A DNA stretch of 64,000 nt from Entomohabitans teleogrylli (GTDB lineage: Bacteria > Pseudomonadota > Gammaproteobacteria > Enterobacterales > Enterobacteriaceae): NCBI RefSeq assembly GCF_001484765.1, contig NZ_KQ947376.1:434001-498000 (forward strand), written 5' to 3'. The notes beneath the pieces are model-generated. The model was not told the DNA's origin, made no database searches, and saw only the letters and a program-made list of their open reading frames with translations. Made by a program: the position numbers and the translations under genes. Shown here piece by piece: positions 54,161-64,000 of this stretch (positions are counted from its first letter, which is position 1; each line of letters opens with the position of its first letter).

Positions 54161-54976
54161 TTATTCTGCGGCGGCGGAAAAGGTCGCCGCGACCGTACCG
54201 ACACCATCAATCCGCGCTTCAAAACGATCCCCGGGATTCACCGCCACCATCGGACCCAGCGCCCCGGTGAGGATCACATCCCCGGCGCGCAGCGGCTCGC
54301 CAAGGCTGGCCATTTTGCACGCCAGCCATACGGCGGCGTTAAGCGGATGCCCGAGACACTCGCTGCCGCGCCCGGCAGACACTTCCTCGCCGTTGCGGGT
54401 CATCTGCATCGTGCAACCCTGCAAATCCAGACCATCGAGACGGCGCGCCGGGCCGCCGAGGACATAGACGCCGCAGGAAGCGTTATCCGCCACGGTATCC
54501 ACGAAGCCTATCGACCAGTCGCGAATGCGGCTGCCCACCACTTCCAGCGCCGGTAGCACCCACGCCACCGCACTGCACAGTTCAGCGAAAGTGGTATCGC
54601 CATGGGGCAAATCGTCTTTCAGCACCAGGGCAATTTCCGCCTCAATGCGCGGTTGTAGCACCCGGTCGCAGGGAATGACTTCGTTGTCGCCGTAGCACAT
54701 ATCGGCGAACAGCGTACCGAAATCCGGCTGATCGACCCCGAGCTGGCGCTGTACCTTCGGATGGGTCAGCCCCACCTTGCGGCCGACGATGCGCCGGCCC
54801 TGTGCCACGGCGTGCTGCACATTGATCAACTGAATCTCATAGGCGCAATCGCTGTTTTCAACGCCGATAATATCGCGCAGCGGCGCGATGGCCTGCCCGT
54901 GGCGCTCTGCGTCGCGCAGGGCTAACGCCAGGTCGTGAGGGGAAAACGTCCCCATATCATTAGAAAATGCAGACAT
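54161..54976 (-). CDS. mhpD: MhpD, 2-keto-4-pentenoate hydratase
   Basis: A 271-residue hydratase of the fumarylacetoacetase-like superfamily (E. coli 269). [32 protein letters not shown] and [18 protein letters not shown] are conserved blocks. It hydrates 2-oxopent-4-enoate to 4-hydroxy-2-oxovalerate. The start at 54976 has an AGGA site at good spacing. Confidence 0.95.
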   Translation of the reverse strand: MSAFSNDMGTFSPHDLALALRDAERHGQAIAPLRDIIGVENSDCAYEIQLINVQHAVAQGRRIVGRKVGLTHPKVQRQLGVDQPDFGTLFADMCYGDNEVIPCDRVLQPRIEAEIALVLKDDLPHGDTTFAELCSAVAWVLPALEVVGSRIRDWSIGFVDTVADNASCGVYVLGGPARRLDGLDLQGCTMQMTRNGEEVSAGRGSECLGHPLNAAVWLACKMASLGEPLRAGDVILTGALGPMVAVNPGDRFEARIDGVGTVAATFSAAAE

Positions 54977-54991
54977 ACACTGTTCCTGTTA

Positions 54992-55855
54992 TCAGCGGCG
55001 CAGGAAATCCAGCACCAGGCGGTTAAAGGCGTCGGCATGTTCCCACTGGGCCCAGTGTCCGCAGTCGCGGTAAACATGCAGTTCGGAGCCGGCGATGCCC
55101 GCCAGCAGGCGCAGACCGGTATCCATCGGTACAAAGCGGTCGTTACGCCCCCAGACAATCAGGGTTTGCGCTTTGATTTCACCAAGCCGCGGACTGAAAT
55201 CCGGGAACTGTTTCGGGTTCGCCTCAATACTCTTCACGAAGTTTTCCAGATGCTCGCGCCGCGACAGCATATTGTTGAGCCGCGCCTCAAACAGCGCGTC
55301 GGTCAAATCGCTGGGGTCATAGACGAAGATATTCATCATCTTTTTGAGATTTTCGATGGTCGGTTCGCGGTACAGCCCCTGTAACAGCTTGATACCCTCG
55401 GTGGGCATCGGCGTGAACATACTCATGCCGCCGGTTCCGCCGCCCATCAGCACCAGCTTGCCGACGCGTTCCGGCCAGTTGAGGGTAAACGCCACCGCGC
55501 TGTGGCCGCCCATCGAGTTCCCCAGCAGGTGTACTTTCTGCAGATCCAGCGCATCGACCACCTCTTTCAGGATGCGCGCATTCAGATCGGAGCGTGACCC
55601 GGTATTGACGATAGAATCGCTTTTGCCCCAGCCCGGACAGTCCAGCAAAATCACCCGATAACCGGCATCCACCAGCGGATCAATATTGCGGCTGAAGTTG
55701 GCCCAGCCGGTAGCGCCCGGCCCGGAACCGTGCAGCATCACGACCGTTTCAGCGCCGCTGCCGCAGTCGTTGTAGTGGATATGCAGGGTGTTATCCCCTT
55801 CGCGGATATCAATGAAACGGCTGGTGGCGGCTTCGGTTTGTTTCTGTTGTGTCAT
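54992..55855 (-). CDS. mhpC: MhpC, 2-hydroxy-6-oxonona-2,4-dienedioate hydrolase
   Basis: A 287-residue alpha/beta hydrolase (E. coli 288). The catalytic triad is Ser114 (GNSMGGH), Asp239 (WGRNDRF) and His267 ([11 protein letters not shown]). It cleaves the ring-fission product to 2-hydroxypenta-2,4-dienoate and succinate (or fumarate). Confidence 0.96.
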   Translation of the reverse strand: MTQQKQTEAATSRFIDIREGDNTLHIHYNDCGSGAETVVMLHGSGPGATGWANFSRNIDPLVDAGYRVILLDCPGWGKSDSIVNTGSRSDLNARILKEVVDALDLQKVHLLGNSMGGHSAVAFTLNWPERVGKLVLMGGGTGGMSMFTPMPTEGIKLLQGLYREPTIENLKKMMNIFVYDPSDLTDALFEARLNNMLSRREHLENFVKSIEANPKQFPDFSPRLGEIKAQTLIVWGRNDRFVPMDTGLRLLAGIAGSELHVYRDCGHWAQWEHADAFNRLVLDFLRR

Positions 55856-55874
55856 CTACATCTCTCCTGCTCAG

Positions 55875-56819
55875 TCAGTTCTGTGTGGTGGCGCTCAGGG
55901 AGCCGAAACCGGCGATCCATTCGGGGATCGGCCGGTAGTATCGCCCTTCACAGTGCCAGGGACCGCAGGCGGACAGCGCGGCAAAGGCGGCCACCCAGGT
56001 CTTGATTTCGTGCGTGGAACGGCCGGCGATAGCGGAAAGCTCCTCGTTGCTGACCGCATCCAGCTCCGCTATCCGCCCCTGCTCCAGCAGCGTCATAAAT
56101 TGGTTATCCCAGACAGGATTCAGGGGATGCAGACTGTTCTGGTCTTCAACAAATTTCACCGCCGCGTTAATCACCCGCTGCTGGCGCAGTTCGCGCTCGT
56201 CAGGGGGAAGCTGTTTACCGCTACCCAGCAGGCGATCGCGCATATGCGCATCGGCATGGGCCAGTTGCGGTACCGGCGGCTGGTGCGACAGCCCGCCAGA
56301 TCCGAGAATCAGTACCCGCTTATTCAGGGTGTTGATAAAGCGGCCAATGGCTTCCCCCATCATGCGGGTACGCTGGAACCCCGGCAGCGGCGTGGCGACG
56401 CCGTTGATAAACACCGGCAATACCGGCACCTTATCCAGCCCGCCGAGTAAAAACTCCAGCGGTTGGGCAAAGCCGTGATCCACCTGCATGCAGTAAGACA
56501 CCGCCATATCAATGCCGCTTTTCATTAGCGAATGGGCGCAGGCTTCCGCCAGCGCCACCGGTACCGGCAGTTCGCCGGCGGCGCTGGAAAAGTCACCGAT
56601 GGCGGTGGCGCCGATCCCTAAACAGAATGGCGGCATCACGTCATAGAAAAAGCCGTTGTAGTGGTCCGGCGCGAACAGCACCACCAGTTCCGGATCGAAC
56701 GCGGCAATCCGATCCCGGGCGGCGGCGATGACGCCATTCACTTCATCCAGCACCTCCTGCGCCGGGTCGACATACCCCACCAGCGGGGTATGGGAAAGAC
56801 AATGCAAATAAGCATTCAT
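55875..56819 (-). CDS. mhpB: MhpB, 2,3-dihydroxyphenylpropionate/2,3-dihydroxycinnamate 1,2-dioxygenase
   Basis: A 314-residue class III (LigB-type) extradiol dioxygenase. His115 (VDHGFAQP) and His179 (GGLSHQPP) match the E. coli catalytic histidines by number. It opens the catechol ring by meta cleavage with Fe(II). It starts 1 bp after the mhpA stop. Confidence 0.96.
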   Translation of the reverse strand: MNAYLHCLSHTPLVGYVDPAQEVLDEVNGVIAAARDRIAAFDPELVVLFAPDHYNGFFYDVMPPFCLGIGATAIGDFSSAAGELPVPVALAEACAHSLMKSGIDMAVSYCMQVDHGFAQPLEFLLGGLDKVPVLPVFINGVATPLPGFQRTRMMGEAIGRFINTLNKRVLILGSGGLSHQPPVPQLAHADAHMRDRLLGSGKQLPPDERELRQQRVINAAVKFVEDQNSLHPLNPVWDNQFMTLLEQGRIAELDAVSNEELSAIAGRSTHEIKTWVAAFAALSACGPWHCEGRYYRPIPEWIAGFGSLSATTQN

Positions 56820-56820
56820 A

Positions 56821-58485
56821 TCAGGCCACCTTCTCTACGGGAGTATCTGCCCCGGTTGCTGTCAGCGTCATGGCCAAAGAGAGCGAATCCATCGCATTAC
56901 CGAGGGTCTGGGGAATAGCCGTTGCCGCCACGAAACGATCGGGACGCAGTACGGCAATGGATGTCGGGCGTTCAGCGAACCAGGCTTTCAGACGCCCCTG
57001 GGTATCGCCGACGCGGATAACGCCGTCATGATTGTCCTGGCTGACGTGAATCTGCACCTCCGGCACTACCTGGATAAAGCGGGTGCCGGCGGTGCGCCAG
57101 CGGGCGATTTGATCGGCGCTCAGCCCCCACAGCGGGTTACAACCCCAGGCGATGACCGCGAAGCCAGCGCCAATGGCATCGTCGAGCAGCACCACGTCGC
57201 CGCTTTCGAGGGTGACTTTCGGCTGAATAAACATCCTGCCCACCGCACTGTTTTTGGTTTCGTTTTCCGTCACCAGCGCGCCGGCACTGTAGCGAGGCAT
57301 CGGCTTAAAACGCATTTCGAGGAAGTAGCGCTTCACTGGCGGAATGTAGTTGAGCAGCCAGGAGAGCCCGTCGCGCAGCGCGCCCTGCCAGCGCTTTGGC
57401 GGCGCCAGCACATGGCCGGCGGTCACTGACAGATCAATCATCGCCCGGGCGTGATCGCGCCGCTCCTGCTGGTAGGTATCCAGCAACTTATCGCCGGCTT
57501 TGCCGTTAACCACCAGCGCCAGTTTCCACGCCAGGTTGAAAGCATCACGCATACCGCTGTTGTAACCCTGTCCCTGCCAGACCGGCATGATGTGCGCGGC
57601 ATCGCCGGCCAGTAAAATCCGATCGACGCGGAAGCGCTCCGCCAGGCGCGCGTTGTGGGTGTAAACCCGCTGGCGAATCAGCTCGACCCGATCGGGGTCC
57701 GGCAGCACTTTGCTTAACAGTCTGCGCATGTTGTCCGGCTCGCTGAGCTGGGCTTCGGTTTCCCCAGGCATAACCATAAATTCAAAGCGCCGCACGCCGT
57801 GAGGCAGCGCCGCGGAAACATAGGGTCGAACCGGGTCGCAGCACATATAGATATGCGGGGTGCTGATCGGATCGTTGGCGATATCGATGACGATCCACTG
57901 GTTGGGGGCGGTTTTACCTTCAAAAGGGATATTCAGGGTACGGCGCACAAAGCTGGCGCCGCCGTCGCAGGCGACCAGCCAGTCGCACTGTACCGTTTCG
58001 TGTTCGCCCTGCGGCCCGCGGATATTCAGGGTCAGCTGATTCTCCTGCTGGCTGAAGGCTTCCACTTCGCGCGAGAACAGCCAGCGCACGTTTGGAAAAC
58101 GCTTCAGGCCGTCAAACAGCACGCCGTCAACCTGTGGCTGGATGAACGCGTTGCGCCGCGACCAGCCGAACTCATCGGTCATCGGCTGAATATCGGCGAA
58201 ACAGCGCCCTTTCGGGGTCAGAAAACGCATCGCGTGCCACGGCGTGGTATGGGGCAGTACTTTGTCAACCAGGCCGACCGACTGCATGGCGCGCAGCGCC
58301 TCATCGTCAATACCGATGGCCCGCGGGTAGTCGATAAGCTGGTCGAGTTTTTCGATCAACAAAACCTCTACGCCCATCTGACCAAGGTAGTTAGCCATCA
58401 TCAGGCCGACCGGGCCGGCGCCCAGAATCGTCACCTGAGCGGTGTATTGTACGGCTGGCTGAATATCCGGAGTGGTAGTTGTCAT
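56821..58485 (-). CDS. mhpA: MhpA, 3-(3-hydroxyphenyl)propionate hydroxylase
   Basis: A 554-residue FAD monooxygenase (same length as E. coli MhpA). [20 protein letters not shown] is the dinucleotide fold, and [20 protein letters not shown] contains the GD motif. It hydroxylates 3-(3-hydroxyphenyl)propionate and 3-hydroxycinnamate to the 2,3-diols with NADH. It is the first gene of the operon. Confidence 0.96.
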   Translation of the reverse strand: MTTTTPDIQPAVQYTAQVTILGAGPVGLMMANYLGQMGVEVLLIEKLDQLIDYPRAIGIDDEALRAMQSVGLVDKVLPHTTPWHAMRFLTPKGRCFADIQPMTDEFGWSRRNAFIQPQVDGVLFDGLKRFPNVRWLFSREVEAFSQQENQLTLNIRGPQGEHETVQCDWLVACDGGASFVRRTLNIPFEGKTAPNQWIVIDIANDPISTPHIYMCCDPVRPYVSAALPHGVRRFEFMVMPGETEAQLSEPDNMRRLLSKVLPDPDRVELIRQRVYTHNARLAERFRVDRILLAGDAAHIMPVWQGQGYNSGMRDAFNLAWKLALVVNGKAGDKLLDTYQQERRDHARAMIDLSVTAGHVLAPPKRWQGALRDGLSWLLNYIPPVKRYFLEMRFKPMPRYSAGALVTENETKNSAVGRMFIQPKVTLESGDVVLLDDAIGAGFAVIAWGCNPLWGLSADQIARWRTAGTRFIQVVPEVQIHVSQDNHDGVIRVGDTQGRLKAWFAERPTSIAVLRPDRFVAATAIPQTLGNAMDSLSLAMTLTATGADTPVEKVA

Positions 58486-58858
58486 ATTGTTACCTCACTA
58501 CTGGCGCGGGCTCCGCTGCCGGACGACAGACAAAGGGCGGCCCGCTCTTGCTGGCAAGAGAAATTAACGGTTTTTAGCGTCAGGTCTGCGCAGGCAGACG
58601 GGGCTACCTGGCGTTACAACACACCGAACGGCGAAATAGCCCTGGCGAGCAAGGGGACGGTTCCACTACGCCGCAAACGCGAGCGGAGAGTTGAGTTGCG
58701 ATGCAGATACAGGTAGTTGTTCATTTTATGTTATCCGTATGTAACGAATTTTTTGTAGTGAGGCCAGTATATGCCGCGGGTTTTGCGCTACAATCAAAAA
58801 ATGGCCAAATGTGCACCAGGTGCACATGCTTGTTTTTAAATAATTTTGATGAGTAATC
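58486..58858. other. mhpA-mhpR divergent promoter region
   Basis: 373 bp between the divergent mhpA operon and mhpR. The mhpR-proximal half is AT-rich and holds the palindromic operator at 58809-58827. I did not find a clear CRP site, although the E. coli promoter has one. No gene is supported here. Confidence 0.6.
58809..58827. promoter_or_regulatory. MhpR operator
   Basis: ATGTGCACCAGGTGCACAT is a perfect palindrome of 9-bp arms around one base. Its core, GTGCACC-N-GGTGCAC, resembles the E. coli MhpR operator as I recall it. It lies 32 bp before the mhpR start. Confidence 0.82.
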
Positions 58859-59668
58859 ATGAACCGTGAACCGCAAGCTGAATACAAAAACGTCCGTGGT
58901 TTAACCCGCGGGTTAATGTTATTAAATTTGTTAAATCGTCTCGACGGCGGCGCCAGCGTCGCCCTGCTGGCGGAGCTTAGCGGCCTGCATCGCACCACGG
59001 TTCATCGTCTGCTGGAGACGCTTCAGCAGGAGGGCTATGTGCGACGAAGTTTTTCCGATAACAGTTTCCGGCTAACCATCAAAGTCCGGCAGCTCAGTGA
59101 AGGATTTCGTGACGAACATTGGATTTCTGCCCTCGCCGCCCCGCTACTTGGCGATTTATTGCGCGAAGTGGCCTGGCCCACCGACGTTTCCACCCCGGAT
59201 ATGGACGCCATGGTAGTACGGGAAACCACTCACCGCTTCAGCCGCCTGTCATTTCACCGCGCCATGGTGGGCCGCCGCCTGCCGCTACTGCAAACCGCCT
59301 CCGGCCTGACCTGGCTGGCGTTCAGCCCGGACAGCGAGCGCCAGCAGATGATCGAACTACTGGCCTCCCGGCCCGGCGACGAATACCAGTTGGCCAGAGA
59401 GCCGGTACGGCTGGAGGAAATTCTCCAGCGCGCGCGGCGCAACGGCTACGGTGAAAACTACGGCGGCTGGCAGCAGGAAGAGAAGATCGCCTCCATTGCC
59501 GTACCGATCCGCAGCCAGCGTCGGGTGATTGGCTGCCTGAATCTGGTGTATATCGCGAAAGCGATGACCATTGAGCTGGCGGCGGAAAAATACCTTACCG
59601 CCCTGCAGCGAGTGGCGCGCCAGATTGAAGAGGATGTCGATGCGCAGGAAGTGCTGATCGAGAATTAA
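58859..59668 (+). CDS. mhpR: MhpR, IclR-family activator of the mhp operon
   Basis: A 269-residue regulator. The N-terminal winged helix (residues 12-75: LTRGLMLLNLLNRLDGGASV, then LHRTTVHRLLETLQQEGY) is followed by the IclR effector domain. It activates mhp transcription with the hydroxylated phenylpropionates as inducers. It is divergent from mhpA. Its stop overlaps the stop of the convergent LysR gene by 4 bp. Confidence 0.93.
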   Translation: MNREPQAEYKNVRGLTRGLMLLNLLNRLDGGASVALLAELSGLHRTTVHRLLETLQQEGYVRRSFSDNSFRLTIKVRQLSEGFRDEHWISALAAPLLGDLLREVAWPTDVSTPDMDAMVVRETTHRFSRLSFHRAMVGRRLPLLQTASGLTWLAFSPDSERQQMIELLASRPGDEYQLAREPVRLEEILQRARRNGYGENYGGWQQEEKIASIAVPIRSQRRVIGCLNLVYIAKAMTIELAAEKYLTALQRVARQIEEDVDAQEVLIEN

Positions 59669-60558
59669 CTCACCGCCGCCGCCAGCCGTTCCCGCAGCCA
59701 GCGGTGGGCGGCATCGTGGTGGGTACGCTCATGCCAGGCGGCGACTTTGGTAAACCCCGGTACCGCCAGCGGCGCTTCACTGCTCGCCAGCCCCGCTTCG
59801 CCGCGCAGCAGGCGCGCCGGTACCAGACCGATCAGGTCGCTTTCCCGCAGTACCGAGAGCAAAAACAGAAAGCTTTGTACCGATAAAGCGATATGGCGGG
59901 TTTTTCCCAGCGCCGCCAGCGCGCGATCGGTAACGCCGCTGAACGGATCCCCGGAAAAAGAGACCAACGCCTGCGGCAGCGAACAAAAGCGCTCCAGCGT
60001 CATCGGCTCATGCGCAGCCGGATGTCCGGCGCGCATCACGCACAGGTAGCGCTCGTCATACAGTCGTCGGGCGTGCAAATCCGGCGCCAGCGTTTCAGCG
60101 GTGAGGACCGCCAGATCGATCTCCCCCTTCTCCAGTTGTTCATGGACCCGGGCATTGTTTACCGGCTGTACGGCAACACGCATCCCCGGCGCATCGCGCA
60201 GCAAATCCAGCAACAGCGGCTGGACAATGGCCCGCTGAGCGTAATCAGTCGCCGCCAGGGTGATGTTCAGCGTCGAGCTGGCGGGATCGAAACGGGCGGG
60301 TTTCATCAGAGCGTCGATATCGCTGAGTATCTGCTTCAACGGGCCAGCCAGCGCCAGCGCTCTTACTGTCGGCACCATGCCGTGGCGGGCGCGAACAAAC
60401 AGCGGATCGTCAAAGCTATCGCGCAGGCGGGTCAGCATGGCGCTCACCGCGGGCTGGGTGAGCGCCAGACGGCTGGCGGCGCGAGTGACGCTACGCTCAT
60501 CGAGCAGCGCATCAAGGGCTTTGAGCAGATTAAGATCGAGCTGACGAAGTTCGCGCAC
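59665..60558 (-). CDS. LysR-family transcriptional regulator
   Basis: A 297-residue regulator of the NodD/SyrM-like branch (RQLDLNLLKALDALLDERSV, then LTQPAVSAMLTRLRDSFDDPLFVR). An effector domain follows. It is divergent from the SRPBCC gene, and a strong palindrome lies just upstream of its own start, so the SRPBCC gene is its likely target. It is sandwiched between the mhp and hca clusters. Confidence 0.9.
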   Translation of the reverse strand: MRELRQLDLNLLKALDALLDERSVTRAASRLALTQPAVSAMLTRLRDSFDDPLFVRARHGMVPTVRALALAGPLKQILSDIDALMKPARFDPASSTLNITLAATDYAQRAIVQPLLLDLLRDAPGMRVAVQPVNNARVHEQLEKGEIDLAVLTAETLAPDLHARRLYDERYLCVMRAGHPAAHEPMTLERFCSLPQALVSFSGDPFSGVTDRALAALGKTRHIALSVQSFLFLLSVLRESDLIGLVPARLLRGEAGLASSEAPLAVPGFTKVAAWHERTHHDAAHRWLRERLAAAVS

Positions 60559-60578
60559 GCCGCCTCCGGGAACGATTA

Positions 60579-60601
60579 AGATATAAATTCATTTTATATC
60601 T
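60579..60601. promoter_or_regulatory. LysR-type operator palindrome
   Basis: AGATATAAA-N5-TTTATATCT, perfect 9-bp arms, 20 bp before the LysR start and about 90 bp before the SRPBCC gene. The size and T-N11-A-type symmetry fit a LysR recognition site. Confidence 0.68.
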
Positions 60602-60691
60602 ATCATCCAGAATGTTAATTATTTTTATATTTAGCCGCTGACTATACTGCAGGCATCAGGCAAACGCGCCCTCACACACAGGAACGATACC

Positions 60692-61207
60692 ATGCTGAAC
60701 AGTATTCACTGGCCGGAAAAATATACCCCGGGCACCACAGATAATTTTGTCTCTAACGAAGTGATCATTGCCGGGCTCAGCGTCAACGACGTCTGGCCCT
60801 ACCTGACCGACACGCGCTGGTGGCCGGGCTATTATGAAAATGTCGCCGATGTGCGCTTCCACGATGCCGGCGGTCCGCTGCTTGCCCCCGACAGCCGCTT
60901 TCGCTTCACCACTTTCAGCTTCCCCATCGAAGCGGAAGTCAGCGAGCTGGTTGCCCCGCAGTCCGGACGGGCGGCGCGTCTGAGCTGGCACGGCTGGATG
61001 GACGGCAATGAACAGCAGGCGCTGGACGTTCTGCACGCCTGGCTGCTGGAAGATTTACCCGGTAACCGGGTGCGTATCCTCACCCAGGAGAGCCAGACAG
61101 GCGTACCGGCGCAGCAAATGGCGATCACCGTCCCGAACCCGATGCTCAACGCCCATCAGGCCTGGCTGGACGGGCTGGCAAAAACCGCGCTGGCGAACAA
61201 AAAATAA
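60692..61207 (+). CDS. SRPBCC (START/polyketide cyclase-like) family protein
   Basis: A 171-residue cytoplasmic protein with the helix-grip pattern: an N-terminal strand, then GLSVNDVWPYLTDTRWWPGYYENVADVRF, a central sheet, and a long C-terminal helix (NAHQAWLDGLAKTALANKK). Such domains bind hydrophobic ligands. The role is unknown; the divergent LysR gene probably controls it. Position next to aromatic-acid genes hints at an aromatic ligand, which is inference only. Confidence 0.82.
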   Translation: MLNSIHWPEKYTPGTTDNFVSNEVIIAGLSVNDVWPYLTDTRWWPGYYENVADVRFHDAGGPLLAPDSRFRFTTFSFPIEAEVSELVAPQSGRAARLSWHGWMDGNEQQALDVLHAWLLEDLPGNRVRILTQESQTGVPAQQMAITVPNPMLNAHQAWLDGLAKTALANKK

Positions 61208-61246
61208 TTCAACGCTGACTGAACTGGCGCAGATTCTGCCGCCCGG

Positions 61247-61288
61247 GGGTGCGGGTAACCTGCGCCGGGCAGGCAGTTACCCGCACCC
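61247..61288. terminator. Inverted repeat between the SRPBCC gene and hcaR
   Basis: GGGTGCGGGTAAC and GTTACCCGCACCC form a perfect 13-bp inverted repeat with a 16-nt loop. The right arm contains the hcaR stop codon and last codons. No T-run follows; it may protect or end both convergent transcripts. Confidence 0.55.
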
Positions 61289-62161
61289 GGTGCGCGCTTT
61301 AACAATCGCGATAAACTCTTCAAGCACCGGGTTAGGGTTGTCGCGCTTCCAGGCCATCAGCAACGCAATGGTCGGCGCCTTGCCCTCCAGCGGGCGGAAC
61401 ACCACCTGGCCGGTGTTAAAACTTTCCATATAACCGGGGATAATCGATACACCCAGCCCCATACCCACCAGATTCATGGTCACCAGAATATTGGTCGCCG
61501 CCTGCACCACCCGCGGCTTTAGCGCCTGTCCGATAAACCAGCGCTCGACAATCTCCGACAGCGCGCCGGAATAAGCCGGGTCAGTGCTGATAAAATCCAC
61601 TCCGTCCAGTTGCTGCGGCGAAATACGCGTCTCGCTGGCCAGCGGATGCCCGGCCGGCATCACCACCACCAGCGGTTCATGAAAAACCTCGACATACTCA
61701 ATATCCGGGCTGTGGACTGGCTGGCGCATCAACCCGACATCCAGTTCGCCGTTGCGCAATTTCTCCTCCTGTTCGGTGGTGACGACGCTGACCAGCTCGA
61801 TGGTGGTATCCGGGCGCGCCAGGCGCAGCAGCGGCAGCACTTTCGGCAGCAGATTGACTTCGGCGGAGGGCACAAAACCGATGCCGAGGTGGTCGTCGGC
61901 AATCATCGCCCGCCGGGCGCGCATCTTTGCCTGCTCCGACTGGGCGAGGATCGACCGGGCATCATTCAGGAAACATTCCCCTGCCGCGGTCAGCGCCACT
62001 TTACGCTTATCCCGCTCCAGCAGCGCCACCCCGACACTCTGTTCCAGGTCCCGTATCTGGCTGCTCAATGAGGGCTGCGACGTATGCAGTTTTTCAGCGG
62101 CACGGGTGAAATTCAGCTCCTGCGCCACCGCGACAAAATAGCGTAAGTGCCTCAATTCCAT
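61277..62161 (-). CDS. hcaR: HcaR, LysR-family activator of the hca operon
   Basis: A 294-residue regulator (E. coli HcaR 296). MELRHLRYFVAVAQELNFTR and AAEKLHTSQPSLSSQIRDLE are nearly identical to HcaR. It activates hcaEFCBD in response to 3-phenylpropionate or cinnamate. It is divergent from hcaE with 135 bp between. Confidence 0.94.
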   Translation of the reverse strand: MELRHLRYFVAVAQELNFTRAAEKLHTSQPSLSSQIRDLEQSVGVALLERDKRKVALTAAGECFLNDARSILAQSEQAKMRARRAMIADDHLGIGFVPSAEVNLLPKVLPLLRLARPDTTIELVSVVTTEQEEKLRNGELDVGLMRQPVHSPDIEYVEVFHEPLVVVMPAGHPLASETRISPQQLDGVDFISTDPAYSGALSEIVERWFIGQALKPRVVQAATNILVTMNLVGMGLGVSIIPGYMESFNTGQVVFRPLEGKAPTIALLMAWKRDNPNPVLEEFIAIVKARTGCG

Positions 62162-62193
62162 TGAATTACCCCCTCATTGAAAAAATGTCTTAG

Positions 62194-62230
62194 CTGGTAG
62201 TTATTAACTATTTCACAAAATAATAACCAG
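62194..62230. promoter_or_regulatory. Candidate HcaR-binding inverted repeat in the hcaR-hcaE intergenic region
   Basis: GTTATTA-N14-TAATAAC (62200-62227) with flanking CTGG and CCAG. It lies about 70 bp before hcaE and 40-60 bp before hcaR, the usual position for a LysR-type activation site. Confidence 0.5.
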
Positions 62231-62278
62231 GCCGCAACATCCTTAAGGCACCACAAAAAGAAGGTCAATACATCTTAA

Positions 62279-64000
<1,722 letters not shown>

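Overview
The window looks like chromosome of an enteric gammaproteobacterium (Enterobacteriaceae or a near relative). Many products match E. coli families at close to full length: ferritin FtnA, UmuDC, AnsP, YncE, YncD/PqqU, YbdK, PptA, YdcH, DmsABCD, the mhp operon and HcaR/HcaE. Gene order and gene content differ from E. coli K-12, so it is not that species, and I do not assign a genus. Coding DNA is GC-rich, and several intergenic regions are markedly AT-rich. I found no rRNA, tRNA, CRISPR array, integrase or transposase. Two genes are broken: a LysR remnant and a frameshifted RES toxin.

Layout. 1-2.6 kb: a Fe-siderophore/cobalamin-type ABC importer, cut at the left edge. 2.7-3.2 kb: ferritin. 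3.7-8.7 kb: a DMSO-reductase-like operon (Tat-exported Mo catalytic subunit, FeS subunit, membrane anchor, chaperone, NapF-like ferredoxin) behind an FNR-type promoter. 8.7-11.3 kb: periplasmic cupin, alpha/beta hydrolase, alpha-carbonic anhydrase. 11.4-15.5 kb: a DUF3999/DUF2339 membrane pair. 15.5-16.6 kb: AT-rich non-coding stretch. 16.6-21.7 kb: chaperone-usher fimbrial operon. 21.9-25.7 kb: DcuC-family carrier, M20 amidohydrolase and periplasmic asparaginase, with an FNR-like site upstream. 25.7-29.5 kb: LysR regulator, SOS-controlled umuDC, Mig-14-like protein. 29.8-34.4 kb: a second DMSO-reductase operon (dmsABCD) on the minus strand, again with an FNR-like box. 35-39.7 kb: LysR remnant, pptA, an intact LysR gene and small stress or redox genes. 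39.7-46.5 kb: a structured RNA candidate, ansP, an FMN 2-hydroxyacid dehydrogenase, and yncE/pqqU around a Fur box. 47-50.8 kb: a RES-type toxin-antitoxin pair with a broken toxin, ybdK, and an ACT-domain/ArsR-like pair. 50.9-64 kb: the complete mhp operon with mhpR, a LysR/SRPBCC pair, then hcaR, hcaE and the start of hcaF.

How the genes fit together. Two themes stand out. The first is anaerobic respiration: two S/N-oxide reductase operons and a C4-dicarboxylate/asparaginase operon all carry FNR-like sites. The second is aromatic acid catabolism. HcaEF (with genes expected past the right edge) would dihydroxylate phenylpropionate or cinnamate, and MhpABCDFE would convert the resulting catechols to succinate or fumarate, pyruvate and acetyl-CoA. 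In E. coli K-12 the hca and mhp clusters are far apart; here they are neighbours. Iron handling is a minor third theme (importer, ferritin, Fur-like boxes).
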